DNA of 64,000 bases. Source: Raineyella antarctica. GTDB taxonomy: Bacteria; Actinomycetota; Actinomycetes; Propionibacteriales; Propionibacteriaceae. Shown here one piece after another: positions 19,229 to 27,669 of this stretch. Numbering within the stretch: position 1 is the first letter of the stretch; each line of letters starts with the position of its first letter. The notes beneath the pieces were generated by a model, which saw only the letters and a list, made by a program, of their open reading frames with translations, had not been told where the DNA came from and did no database searches. The stretch lies in NCBI RefSeq assembly GCF_900092135.1, contig NZ_FMYF01000011.1, positions 1 to 64,000 on the forward strand, read 5' to 3'. A program made the position numbers and the translations under genes.

Positions 19229-20470
19229 ATGGTGATGACGGCCGTGGAGCACAGGACTGATGTGCATGACTGGAACGTGGCGTGGAGCCGCGACGAGGGG
19301 GTGGCGCGAGCACAGGCACTCTTCGAGGAGGCATTCGATCGGCCCCCGGAGGGCGTGTGGGCCGCACCCGGTCGGGTGAACCTGATCGGCGACCACGTCG
19401 ACTACAACCAGGGACTGTGCCTGCCCATCGCACTGCCCCACCGCACGTACGTGGCCCTGGCGCCGCGTTCGGACGGGCGGGTGCGGATGGTCACCGGGCT
19501 GGATGACGGCCAGCGGTGGGACGGTTCCCTCAGCGAGATCCGCCCCGGCGGGGTGGCGGACTGGGTGGCCTATTGCGCGGGGCCGGCCTGGTCGCTGCTC
19601 CGCGCCGGGATAGACGTCCCCGGCTTCGACCTGGCCATCGCCTCGTGCGTGCCCATGGGGGCGGGCCTGTCGTCGTCGGCCGCCGTGGAGTGCGCTGTCG
19701 GGCTCGGCCTGGCCGAGCTCGCCGGCCATCCGATGGGGGACGACGCGGGCCGCAGCCGGCTCGCCCAGCTGTGCACCGAAGCCGAGAACCAGGTGGCCGG
19801 GGCCCCCACCGGCGGGATGGACCAGGCGGCCTCCCTGCGCGCCCGGACCGGCCACGCCCTGTTGCTGGACTGCGAGTTGGACACCGTGACCCACGTCCGG
19901 TTGCCGCTGGAGGACTGGGGGCTGGAGCTCCTGGTGATCGACACCCAGGCGTCCCACGCCCTGAGTGACGGGCAGTACGGGCAGCGCCGCGCCGCCTGCG
20001 AGCGGGCCGCGGCACTGCTCGGCGTGGATTCACTGCGCCAGGTCGCCGAGGGAACGGACCCCGAATGCCTGGACGCCGTTCTGTCGATGCTGGCGGATCC
20101 CGTCCTCGCACGCAGGGCTCGCCACGTCGTGACGGAGATCTGGCGGGTCGGCGCGTTCGTCTCCGCGCTCGGGGCGGGTGACCTGGTGCGGGCCGGCCGG
20201 CTGATGGTCCAGTCCCACCTGTCGCTGCGGGACGACTTCGAGGTCAGTGTGCGCGAGCTCGACGTGGTGGTGGACGCTGCCCTGGCAGCGGGGGCCCTCG
20301 GTGCGCGGATGACCGGTGGTGGTTTCGGGGGCAGCGCGGTTGCGCTCGTACCCGCCAGCGCTGTACGGACGGTGGCCAGTGCAGTGATGGCCGAGGCCCG
20401 CCGCCAGGGAACGCCTCCGCCGGTCATCCACCGTGCCTCGGCTTCCGGCCCGGCGGAACGGCTGCTGTGA
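19229..20470 (+). CDS. galK: Galactokinase (GHMP kinase)
   Basis: 413 residues. ATG 19229 has GCAGG six bases upstream; ATG 19235 is an alternative. All galactokinase marks are present: PGRVNLIGDHVDYNQG near residue 47, the GHMP ATP loop PMGAGLSSSAAVE, the AGAPTGGMDQAASL stretch with the catalytic Asp, and the C-terminal TGGGFGG. It phosphorylates galactose at C1 using ATP, the first committed Leloir step, and so handles the galactose released by LacZ. It is the first gene of a plus-strand operon with the LacI regulator and the UDP-glucose pyrophosphorylase. No galT or galE lies in the window. Confidence 0.95.
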   Translation: MVMTAVEHRTDVHDWNVAWSRDEGVARAQALFEEAFDRPPEGVWAAPGRVNLIGDHVDYNQGLCLPIALPHRTYVALAPRSDGRVRMVTGLDDGQRWDGSLSEIRPGGVADWVAYCAGPAWSLLRAGIDVPGFDLAIASCVPMGAGLSSSAAVECAVGLGLAELAGHPMGDDAGRSRLAQLCTEAENQVAGAPTGGMDQAASLRARTGHALLLDCELDTVTHVRLPLEDWGLELLVIDTQASHALSDGQYGQRRAACERAAALLGVDSLRQVAEGTDPECLDAVLSMLADPVLARRARHVVTEIWRVGAFVSALGAGDLVRAGRLMVQSHLSLRDDFEVSVRELDVVVDAALAAGALGARMTGGGFGGSAVALVPASAVRTVASAVMAEARRQGTPPPVIHRASASGPAERLL

Positions 20471-20528
20471 TCATGGTCGCGCAGGGATGCGGCCCGGACG
20501 ACGTACCACCTCAGACAGGAGCAGGGGA

Positions 20529-21626
20529 ATGACCCACGACGTGCAGGACCAGCCCTCGCGCAGGGGAGGCGTGAGCTGGTCCCAGGGTGCGACGGCACGC
20601 GACGTCGCGGCTCTGGCCGGGGTGTCCACCCAGACCGTCTCCCGGGTGGCCAACGGCGCCCAGAACGTCTCACCCGACACTCGGCAACGGGTGCAGGACG
20701 CCATGGCGACGCTCGGCTACGCCCCCAATGCTGCTGCGCGGATGCTGAAGGCCGGACGCTCCGACACCATCGGAGTGGTCGCGCACCACCTGAGCCGCAC
20801 CGGAGAGGCGCACATCGTCGAGGCGGTGTGCTCCACGGCTCGGTCCCGCGGCTACAACATCCTGCTCACGGATGCCGGCAGCGGATCGGTCGAGGAGACG
20901 AACCACGCCATCCTCCAGTCCCGCCGCGGAGTAGCGGGTCTCGTGGTCCTGGGCCTCGAGACCAGGGAGGTCGAGCGACTGCGCTTCCCGAGGAACCTGC
21001 CACTGGTGATGGCGGACTCCCGACCCTTGTCCGTGCCGGGCGTGGGATTCGACCAGGTGGGCGGTGCCCGGCTGGCCGTCGAGCACCTGCTGGGCCTGGG
21101 GCGCCGCACGGTGCACCTCGTTGCGGGCCCGCTGGAGTCGGTCCAGTCGCAACAGCGTGAGGCCGGCTGGCGGGAGGCCCTGGCGGCGGCCGGCCGCCCC
21201 GCACCGCAGCCGATGTACGGGGACTGGTCACCGGCTTCCGGCTACCGCATCGGCAAGGAGCTGGCCGGCGATCCAGCTGTCGAAGCGATCTTCGTGGGGA
21301 ATGACGAGATGGCTTCCGGGGTGCTCCGGGCCCTGCACGAGGCCGGCCGGCGAATCCCCGACGACGTCGCCGTGGTCGGCTTCGACGACATCAGCGCCGA
21401 ATGCCTCTGGCCCCCGCTGACGAGCGTGCACCAGGACTTCCGCGCCGTCGGAGAAGGACTCGTTCAGCTGCTGGTCGAACAGATCGAGGGGCGGGATGGG
21501 TCCAGACATGTCACGGCGGTGCAGTCACGCCTGGTCCCCGCCCGCCTGGTCGTTCGCGAGAGCAGCGCCGCGCGACGGCAGCCGTCCATGGTCCCGGACC
21601 CGTCACGTAGAGGAGAGGTCGCATGA
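20529..21626 (+). CDS. LacI-family transcriptional regulator
   Basis: 365 residues from ATG 20529, preceded by AGGAGC. The helix-turn-helix is at about residues 22-45 (ARDVAALAGVSTQTVSRVAN) followed by the hinge NAAARMLKAGRSDTIGV. The periplasmic-binding-protein-like core has FVGNDEMASGVLRALHEAG and VVGFDDI. The gene sits between galK and the pyrophosphorylase and overlaps the latter by four bases. It is the natural repressor for the two sites between lacZ and galK, with a galactoside as inducer; the effector is inferred from context only. Confidence 0.92.
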   Translation: MTHDVQDQPSRRGGVSWSQGATARDVAALAGVSTQTVSRVANGAQNVSPDTRQRVQDAMATLGYAPNAAARMLKAGRSDTIGVVAHHLSRTGEAHIVEAVCSTARSRGYNILLTDAGSGSVEETNHAILQSRRGVAGLVVLGLETREVERLRFPRNLPLVMADSRPLSVPGVGFDQVGGARLAVEHLLGLGRRTVHLVAGPLESVQSQQREAGWREALAAAGRPAPQPMYGDWSPASGYRIGKELAGDPAVEAIFVGNDEMASGVLRALHEAGRRIPDDVAVVGFDDISAECLWPPLTSVHQDFRAVGEGLVQLLVEQIEGRDGSRHVTAVQSRLVPARLVVRESSAARRQPSMVPDPSRRGEVA

Positions 21627-22993
21627 GTGATACCCGCCGCCGGCTGGCGCTGGCGAAGATGAGGGAGGCCGGAGTGGGCACCGCCGCGATCGAGGTCTTC
21701 GACCAGCTCTACACGCAACTGGAAGGTGGGGCCGCGGGTCTCATCGCGGAGGACACCATCAGCCCGCTCATCGCACCGCCGATGCTCGACGAGGTCGACG
21801 TGGACGACCGGGCCGGCCGTGAGGCACTCGCGAGGACCGCCGTGATCAAGCTGAACGGCGGCCTGGGCACCTCGATGGGACTCGACCGGGCCAAGAACCT
21901 GTTGGAGGTCCGCGACGGTCTCACCTTCCTCGACATCATCGTGCGGCAGGTCCTGTCGGCCCGGCAGACCTACGGCGTGCAGCTGCCCCTGCTGTTCATG
22001 AACTCCTTCCGCACCCATGACGACACGCTCGCGGCGCTGGCCGACTACCCCGACCTACCGGTCGGCGATCTCCCTCTGTGCTTCCTGCAGAACCAGGAGC
22101 CCAAGCTGGGCGCGGATGACCTGGCCCCGGTCCGATGGCCGGCAGATCCCGGCCTGGAGTGGTGCCCCCCGGGCCACGGCGATGTCTACACCGCCCTGTA
22201 CGGGTCGGGGATCCTGGACGCACTGATCGAGCGAGGGTTCCGCTACGCGTCCTTGAGCAACGGAGACAACCTCGGGGCCTCGCCCGACGCTCGCGTCGCC
22301 GGGTGGTTCGCCGCAACGGGTGCCCCCTACGCGGCAGAGGTGTGCCGACGCACGGCCAACGACCGGAAGGGAGGGCACCTTGCCATCCGCAGGAGCGACG
22401 GCCAGCTGATCCTGCGGGACACGGCCCAGACACCTGCCGACGAGATGCACTACTTCACCGACGAGCATCGCCATCCCTTCTTCCACACCAACAACCTCTG
22501 GGTCGACCTGGCGGCCCTGAACTCCCTGATGGACGAACGAGGTGGCGTGCTGGGCCTGCCACTGATCCGCAACGAGAAGACCGTGGACCCGTCCGACCCG
22601 ACATCGCCCAAGGTCATCCAGCTGGAGACGGCGATGGGGGCTGCGATCGAGGTATTCCCGCGCGCGACTGCGATCGGCGTCGGCCGCGACCGCTTCCTGC
22701 CCGTCAAGACCACCAATGAGCTGCTGCTCCTACGCTCGGACCTGTACGAGCTGGACGACCGGGCCCGCCTCGTCGCGCAGGCACCGACCCCGTCGATCGC
22801 GCTCGACGGGAACTTCAAGCTGGTGGGCGACTTCTCCCGGCGCATACCGCACCCCCTGGGGCTGCGCCGCACCACCTCCCTGACGGTTTCCGGAGACGTC
22901 TCCTTCGGAAAGGGCGTGCAGATCGTGGGGAGCGTCGAGATCACCAGCGACCAGCCCACTTCCATGCCTGACGGCACGGTCCTGGAGGGCTGA
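21623..22993 (+). CDS. UTP-glucose-1-phosphate uridylyltransferase, eukaryote-type family
   Basis: 456 residues; its ATG overlaps the LacI stop (ATGA), so translation is coupled. It belongs to the UDPGP family: KLNGGLGTSMGLDRAKNLLE near residue 73 is the nucleotide-binding loop, LPLLFMNSFRTHDD and WCPPGHGDVYTAL follow, and FHTNNLWVDL and the VKTTNELLLLRSDLY lysine motif are intact. It makes UDP-glucose from UTP and glucose-1-phosphate. In the galactose pathway this supplies the UDP-sugar partner; members of the family can also act on galactose-1-phosphate, which could replace the missing galT. That role is inference. Confidence 0.9.
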   Translation: MSDTRRRLALAKMREAGVGTAAIEVFDQLYTQLEGGAAGLIAEDTISPLIAPPMLDEVDVDDRAGREALARTAVIKLNGGLGTSMGLDRAKNLLEVRDGLTFLDIIVRQVLSARQTYGVQLPLLFMNSFRTHDDTLAALADYPDLPVGDLPLCFLQNQEPKLGADDLAPVRWPADPGLEWCPPGHGDVYTALYGSGILDALIERGFRYASLSNGDNLGASPDARVAGWFAATGAPYAAEVCRRTANDRKGGHLAIRRSDGQLILRDTAQTPADEMHYFTDEHRHPFFHTNNLWVDLAALNSLMDERGGVLGLPLIRNEKTVDPSDPTSPKVIQLETAMGAAIEVFPRATAIGVGRDRFLPVKTTNELLLLRSDLYELDDRARLVAQAPTPSIALDGNFKLVGDFSRRIPHPLGLRRTTSLTVSGDVSFGKGVQIVGSVEITSDQPTSMPDGTVLEG

Positions 22994-23287
22994 CCGCTGG
23001 GATGTGCGCCGGTCCATGGACTTCCCCCGGTCGAGCGGGACTTCTCGGACACGCCGACGCTCATCGACCGGCGGGTAGCCGTGCCTGGCCTCAGGGAGGT
23101 TCTCCTTCGCAGCGGGCAGCTCGACGCCGGATCGTTCTTCTAGGTCGGTGACCATCTTGACGACCTGGTCGAGGTCGTCCCATTCCTTCAGGTGGGCCCT
23201 GAGAAGTTGGGCTCGGGTCTTGGACGCCCACATGAGCGCATCCCGCCCGACCCACGTCGTCACCACGCCAGTGGGGTCTACAGCCAT
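22994..23287 (-). pseudogene. Conjugative-element small protein, 3'-truncated
   Basis: From ATG 23287 the frame reads MAVDPTGVVTTWVGRDALMW then a charged helical region ending near KENLPEARHGYPP. The frame runs on into the antisense strand of the pyrophosphorylase gene and stops only at 22730, so the true 3' end is lost. It starts 14 bases after a DUF4913 gene fragment, the position where a downstream conjugation gene would be. I do not recognise its family. Confidence 0.5.
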
Positions 23288-23301
23288 GTCTGATTCTCCG
23301 T

Positions 23302-23523
23302 TCAGGTGAAGATGCCGGGGGGTGGTGGTTCGGCGGTCCATGGGGGTAGTTGGTTGTGTTCGCCGGTGAGGGGGTGGCATTTGCGGAAGGGGCCGGTGGT
23401 GCTGGTGAGTTCGCGCATGAGGGGGTCGGCGTAGGTGAGGAGCCAGGTGGCGATGCCGTGGGGGCCTTGGTAGCGGAGGGCTTCCCAGGTGCGCCAGAGG
23501 GCTTCGATCCGGGTGTAGGCCTC
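23302..23523 (-). pseudogene. DUF4913 gene fragment (3' end), relic of a conjugative element
   Basis: The last 73 residues (from EAYTRIEALWRTWEALRYQG to the end EPPPPGIFT) differ at only about ten positions from the C-terminus of the intact DUF4913 protein at 55698-56315. Upstream of 23523 the match stops abruptly. This is the end of a second copy of the same conjugation gene, truncated by rearrangement. Confidence 0.8.
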
Positions 23524-23650
23524 GGTGCCGCGTCTTGCGCGCTCGATCCGGTGAGAGGAAGGCCGTGACAGGCCGCCGCAGTCAGGCCCCGGTCCAGCCT
23601 CAAGCCGCAAGCGCCCTACGCATCTGCCGGTAGTCGGGGTCCGTCGGAGG

Positions 23651-23680
23651 TGTCTGTCCAACCAACGTGATTGACAGACC
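23651..23680. repeat. Dispersed repeat, copy 4
   Basis: TGTCTGTCCAACCAACGTGA then TTGACAGACC. The ends GTCTGTC and GACAGAC are perfect inverted repeats. It lies between the conjugation relic and the metal cassette. Confidence 0.6.
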
Positions 23681-23708
23681 CATGCGATGTCCGATCCGGC
23701 TGCAGAAG

Positions 23709-23739
23709 TGTCGATCAAACCAACGTGATTGTTGGACGA
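23709..23739. repeat. Dispersed repeat, copy 5
   Basis: TGTCGATCAAACCAACGTGA then TTGTTGGACGA. It is in direct orientation with copy 4, 28 bases away, and ends 55 bases before the CmtR-like gene. Confidence 0.6.
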
Positions 23740-23782
23740 TGCCGGCGGTGAGCGCGGTGTCTTCAAAAACGGTCCTGACTGC

Positions 23783-23806
23783 TATCATCGTCGAATGACG
23801 ATACTA
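23783..23806. promoter_or_regulatory. Inverted repeat over the start of the metal-sensor gene
   Basis: TATCATCGTC and GACGATACTA are near-complementary arms (ATCGTC/GACGAT perfect) around GAAT, and cover the ATG at 23795. This is a plausible ArsR/CmtR operator for autoregulation. The lack of a ribosome site suggests a leaderless mRNA. Confidence 0.5.
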
Positions 23807-24232
23807 TCGGGAGCGTCGGGTGGTTCCGACGTTGAGAGTGGTGGTGCGGGATCAGAGGACTTGGTGTCTGCTGCGGCGTTGTTCCACGGGTTGTCGGATC
23901 CGACGCGGTTGGCGATTCTGCAGCACCTGACGTCGGGTGAGCATCGCGTACGGGATCTGGTGGAGCATCTGGGGCTGGCCCAGTCGACGGTCAGCGCACA
24001 CCTGGCGTGTCTTCGGGAGTGCGGTCTGGTCGAGTCGCGTCCGCAGGGACGGGCCTCGTTGTTCTCCCTGGCCAACACCCCGGCCCTCCTGGCGCTGCTC
24101 GTGACGGCCGAGAGACTCCTCGCGGCGACCGGCTACGCAGTCACCTTGTGCCCGAACTACGGCATCGGGACCACCGGGAACCCTGCCCCCGAAGACCTGA
24201 AGTTCCATGACGCCAAGGAGACCGACCGATGA
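23795..24232 (+). CDS. ArsR-family metal sensor, CmtR/CadC-like
   Basis: 145 residues from ATG 23795 (a TTG start at 23729 lies inside a repeat and is rejected). The winged helix-turn-helix spans about residues 25-95 (LFHGLSDPTRLAILQHL, STVSAHLACLRECGLVE). The recognition-helix cysteines C72 and C76 (ACLREC) and the C-terminal C119 (TLCPNYG) match the three-cysteine Cd(II)/Pb(II) site of mycobacterial CmtR in order and approximate spacing. It should release its operator on metal binding and derepress the P-type ATPase gene, whose start overlaps its stop. Confidence 0.88.
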   Translation: MTILSGASGGSDVESGGAGSEDLVSAAALFHGLSDPTRLAILQHLTSGEHRVRDLVEHLGLAQSTVSAHLACLRECGLVESRPQGRASLFSLANTPALLALLVTAERLLAATGYAVTLCPNYGIGTTGNPAPEDLKFHDAKETDR

Positions 24233-26220
24233 GCGATTCCCAGATGACCCGCCGCGATGACGACGAAGAACTCGTCGGGGGGCCCGGGGGCCGGATTGAT
24301 GATGATGACGACGATGACGCGGACGTCGACCATTTCTGGCAGGTCCGCGAAATGCAGTTCGGTGTCGTGTCCGGCCTGCTGTTGCTCGTGGGGTTCCTCC
24401 TGGGGCGGGCCGGTCAGGAGGGCTGGTCGCTGGGCCTGAGCTTGGCCGCGCTGGTCCTGGGGGGCTCGACGTTCGTCCCCGAGGCGCTGCAGAAGCTGCG
24501 CCGCGGCAAGTTGGGCATCGACCTGCTGATGACGATCGGCGCGGTCGGTGCCGCGCTCCTCGGCCAGGTCGAGGAAGCAGCGACCCTCGCCTTCCTGTAT
24601 TCGCTGAGTGAGGGGCTGGAGGAGTACTCGGTCGCCAAAACCCGCAAGAGCCTGCGGGCGCTGCTGGACCTGGTCCCGCGCGAGGTTACCGTGCGGCGCG
24701 GCGGCGCGGATATCGTGGTCGATCCGGATGAGGTCGTTGTCGGCGACCACATGGTCGTACGACCAGGGGAACGCCTGGCGACCGACGGGATCATCCGTTC
24801 CGGGCGCACCGCGTTGGACACGTCGGCGATCACCGGTGAGTCGATGCCGGTCGAGGCGGGTCCCGGTGATGAGGTCTTCGCGGGTGCGATCAACGGCACC
24901 GGCGTGCTGGACGTGGAGGTCACCAGCACCGCGGAGAACAACTCCCTGGCGCGCATCGTGCAGATCGTGGAGTCCGAACAGTCCCGCAAGGGCGCTACCC
25001 AGCGGTTGACGGACAGGATCGCCGGGCCCCTTGTGCCGGGGATTCTGATCGTCGGTCTGCTCATCGCTGTTGTCGGCGCGATCTACGGGGAGGCTGCCTT
25101 CTGGATCGAACGGGCCCTGGTTGTCATCGTGGCGGCATCGCCGTGCGCGTTGGCGATCTCGGTGCCGGTCACCGTGGTCGCCTCGATCGGTGCGGCCAGC
25201 AAGCACGGTGTCCTGGTCAAGGGTGGTGCCGCGATGGAAACCCTCGGCAAGGTCGGCACCATCGCCCTGGACAAGACCGGGACCCTGACCCGTAACGAGC
25301 CGGTTGTCATCGACGTCGCAACCACCGGCGGCCACACCAGCCAGGACGTGGTGGCCCTGGCCGCCGCGCTGGAGGCGCGCAGCGAGCATCCGCTGGCCCG
25401 CGCCATCCTCGCCGCCGCGCAGGCCGTGCCCGAGGCTCAGGCCGTGGAGGCGGTCACCGGTGCCGGTCTGAGTGGCACGGTCGGCGAGGTGGCGGTGCGG
25501 TTGGGCCGCCCGGGCTGGATCGAGCCGGGGACCCTGGCCGGCGACGTGGTCCGGATGCAGGAAGCCGGCGCGACCGCGGTTCTGCTCGAGGTGGACGGAC
25601 TCGTCGTCGGCGCGATCGCGGTCCGCGACGAACTGCGCCCCGAGGCTGCAGAGGCCGTCGCAGACCTTCGCCAGCAGGGCTACACCGTGGCCATGCTCAC
25701 CGGTGACAACCACGCCACGGCCCACGCCTTGGCCGCCGCGGCAGGCATTGACGAGGTCCACGCCGACCTGCGCCCGGAGGACAAGTCCCGCCTGGTGGGC
25801 CAGTTCCGCGACTCCGGACGGGTGACCGCGATGGTCGGTGACGGTGTCAACGACGCCCCGGCGCTGGCCACCGCCGACCTTGGCGTCGCGATGGGGGCGA
25901 TGGGAACCGACGTGGCCATCGAGACTGCCGATGTGGCGCTGATGGGCAATGACCTGCGACTCCTCCCGGGGGCCTTCGCCCACGCCCGCCGGACCCGGCG
26001 GATCATCCTGCAGAACGTCGTCCTCTCGTTGGTGCTGATCGGGGTACTCATCCCGCTGGCCCTCACGGGCGTTCTGGGGCTGGCCGCCGTGGTCCTGGTC
26101 CACGAGGTCTCGGAAGTCATCGTCATCGCCAACGGCGTGCGCGCCGGCAGGTCGAGGGCCCTGCGCACCATCGCTGGCCCCGTGTCGGCACCGGCGACCC
26201 GGGTCGCCCCCCACAGCTGA
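24229..26220 (+). CDS. P1B-type metal-transporting ATPase with SPC motif
   Basis: 663 residues, overlapping the sensor gene by four bases. It lacks an N-terminal metal-binding domain but has an acidic patch with seven consecutive aspartates (residues 24-30). Six to eight helices, TGES actuator loop (202-205), transport motif SPC at 304-306, phosphorylation site D348 in DKTGTLT, TGDN and [16 protein letters not shown] in place of CPC, and the HEVSEVIVIANG segment in the last helix, place it near the P1B-4 group that exports Co, Zn, Cd or Fe rather than copper. The CmtR-like partner points to Cd/Pb/Zn. Confidence 0.9.
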   Translation: MSDSQMTRRDDDEELVGGPGGRIDDDDDDDADVDHFWQVREMQFGVVSGLLLLVGFLLGRAGQEGWSLGLSLAALVLGGSTFVPEALQKLRRGKLGIDLLMTIGAVGAALLGQVEEAATLAFLYSLSEGLEEYSVAKTRKSLRALLDLVPREVTVRRGGADIVVDPDEVVVGDHMVVRPGERLATDGIIRSGRTALDTSAITGESMPVEAGPGDEVFAGAINGTGVLDVEVTSTAENNSLARIVQIVESEQSRKGATQRLTDRIAGPLVPGILIVGLLIAVVGAIYGEAAFWIERALVVIVAASPCALAISVPVTVVASIGAASKHGVLVKGGAAMETLGKVGTIALDKTGTLTRNEPVVIDVATTGGHTSQDVVALAAALEARSEHPLARAILAAAQAVPEAQAVEAVTGAGLSGTVGEVAVRLGRPGWIEPGTLAGDVVRMQEAGATAVLLEVDGLVVGAIAVRDELRPEAAEAVADLRQQGYTVAMLTGDNHATAHALAAAAGIDEVHADLRPEDKSRLVGQFRDSGRVTAMVGDGVNDAPALATADLGVAMGAMGTDVAIETADVALMGNDLRLLPGAFAHARRTRRIILQNVVLSLVLIGVLIPLALTGVLGLAAVVLVHEVSEVIVIANGVRAGRSRALRTIAGPVSAPATRVAPHS

Positions 26221-26311
26221 CCGTGGGCCTGCACTGTGTGATGACCGGTGATCGGGGTTGTGGTCTAGCCCGGGCGCCTTCGACGATTCCCTCGCCGGCA
26301 AGAAATGCGTA

Positions 26312-26328
26312 TTGCATGCCACATGCAA
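26312..26328. promoter_or_regulatory. Perfect inverted repeat before the CDF gene
   Basis: TTGCATG and CATGCAA are separated by CCA, 41 bp before the exporter start. A separate operator for the exporter is likely, since the 148-bp gap after the ATPase gene is large. Confidence 0.5.
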
Positions 26329-26368
26329 ACAAGACCCTCAGTGGTTGAAGATCGGAAAGGACCAGGCA

Positions 26369-27286
26369 ATGAGCGGACACGACCACTCCCACACTGCAGA
26401 CACGGGGCGGGACCGCGGCAGGCTCCTCGCGGCCCTTGGCGTGACAGTGATGATCATGGCCGCGGAGGTGGTCGGGACAGTCCTGTCGGGTTCGCTGGCG
26501 CTCCTGGCCGACGCCGGGCACATGCTTACCGACGCCTCCGGGCTGTTGATCGCCCTGATCGCCGCCTCGCTCGCCCTGCGTCCCCGCACGCCCGAGCGGA
26601 CCTGGGGGTACCAGCGAGCCGAGGTCCTGGCTGCCGCCCTGCAGGCTGGGCTCCTGCTGGTCGTGGGCGTCTTCGTCATCTACGAGGCCGTCCGCCGGCT
26701 GGTGGAACCGCCCGAGGTCGGCTCCGGCGCCATGCTCTGGTTCGGCATCATCGGCCTGGTGGGCAACGCCGTCTCCCTGCTCGTACTCGCCGCAGGGCGG
26801 CGCAGCTCCTTCAACCTCAGGGCGGCATTCCTGGAGGTCCTCAACGACGCGCTGGGCTCCGTGGCCGTGATCGTCGCCGCGATCGTGATCACTCTGACCG
26901 GCTGGACCCGCGCCGACGCCCTCGTCTCGCTCCTGATCGGGGCACTGATCCTCCCGCGGACGCTTCGGCTGTTGAAGGAGACCATCGATGTGCTCCTGGC
27001 CGCCACCCCGAAGGGTCTGGACCTGCGCAGTGTCCGTGACCACATCCTTGCCATGCCGCACGTAGTCGACGTCCACGACCTGCACGCGACCCTGATCGGC
27101 ACCGGCACCCCGGTGATCACCGGACACGTCACGCTCGAGGACCGCTGCCTGACCGACGGCCACGCCCAGCAGATCCTCTCCGACCTGCAGGACTGCGTCG
27201 CCGACCACTTCGACGTCCCCGTCGAGCACTCAACCTTCCAGCTCGAAACCACCTCCCACCGCGATCAGGAACGCCTCCACCACTGA
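26369..27286 (+). CDS. Cation diffusion facilitator (CzcD/ZitB-type zinc/cadmium exporter)
   Basis: 305 residues from ATG 26369 with AAAGGA upstream; the in-frame start at 26258 is rejected. N-terminus GHDHSHT is a small histidine cluster. Six membrane helices; helix II has ALLADAGHMLTDASG (the HxxxD of the transport site) and helix V has FLEVLNDALGSVAVI (ND instead of the usual HVLSD pair, so HxxxD there reads NxxxD-like). The C-terminal cytoplasmic domain ends in FQLE. Exports divalent cations in exchange for protons. Likely part of the same Cd/Zn resistance module. Confidence 0.9.
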   Translation: MSGHDHSHTADTGRDRGRLLAALGVTVMIMAAEVVGTVLSGSLALLADAGHMLTDASGLLIALIAASLALRPRTPERTWGYQRAEVLAAALQAGLLLVVGVFVIYEAVRRLVEPPEVGSGAMLWFGIIGLVGNAVSLLVLAAGRRSSFNLRAAFLEVLNDALGSVAVIVAAIVITLTGWTRADALVSLLIGALILPRTLRLLKETIDVLLAATPKGLDLRSVRDHILAMPHVVDVHDLHATLIGTGTPVITGHVTLEDRCLTDGHAQQILSDLQDCVADHFDVPVEHSTFQLETTSHRDQERLHH

Positions 27287-27374
27287 CCCGGACCAAGGGC
27301 CGGGGGCAAACGTGTCCGGCGTCCAGCTCGACGGGCCCGGCACCGGAGCGTCGGCCCGGCTGTGCCGGTCGGGA

Positions 27375-27494
27375 CGGTGCCAGGGCATGACGTTTGCCCT
27401 CGTCGAGGACGACCACCATGGGGACCTGGAGCTGGCCTGCAGGGCAGTGAGAGGCGTACTTCTCGCTCGCGGTGGCGATAGCCCCGCTCAGCAC
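27375..27494 (-). pseudogene. TraG/VirD4 coupling-protein fragment
   Basis: The frame reads LSGAIATASEKYASHCPAG then QLQVPMVVVLDEG. This matches the intact TraG at 56318-58066 (ETYASHSPAGRLPVPLMVILDEA), including its Walker B aspartate-glutamate. Only about 35 residues survive, in the same orientation as the intact gene. Confidence 0.75.
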
Positions 27495-27546
27495 CGCGGC
27501 GGTGGCTCGCCCACTGCCTGGTAGCGGTGGCCAGCCCCGGCGAACC

Positions 27547-27573
27547 GTCTGTCAAAGGAACGTGATGGGACTG
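27547..27573. repeat. Dispersed repeat, copy 6
   Basis: GTCTGTCAAAGGAACGTGAT then GGGACTG. Its right end merges into the hairpin that follows. Confidence 0.55.
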
Positions 27574-27611
27574 CTGCACGGATAGGTGAGACCTATCGGT
27601 GCAGCAGTCCC
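27567..27611. terminator. 21-bp-arm hairpin, bidirectional terminator
   Basis: Arms at 27567-27587 and 27591-27611 match at 20 of 21 positions around a three-base GAG loop. It lies between two convergent genes. No T-tract is present; the length is unusual and may instead mark a transposon end or a small structured RNA. Confidence 0.6.
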
Positions 27612-27669
27612 GTTACATGTGGTTGCCCCCTTCAGGGCGCACCCTTCATAAGTGGGTCGCGTGATGTGG

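Larger units (their letters stand above)
27287..27669. other. Convergent intergenic region with conjugation debris
   Basis: Between the exporter and mercuric reductase genes, which converge. It holds a traG fragment (27375-27494), a dispersed repeat (27547-27573) and a long hairpin (27567-27611). Confidence 0.7.

Noticed and set aside
24157-26328. 723-codon open frame antisense to the P-type ATPase
   Set aside because: Composition is that of an antisense shadow (Asp/His/Gly/Arg-rich); no domain.
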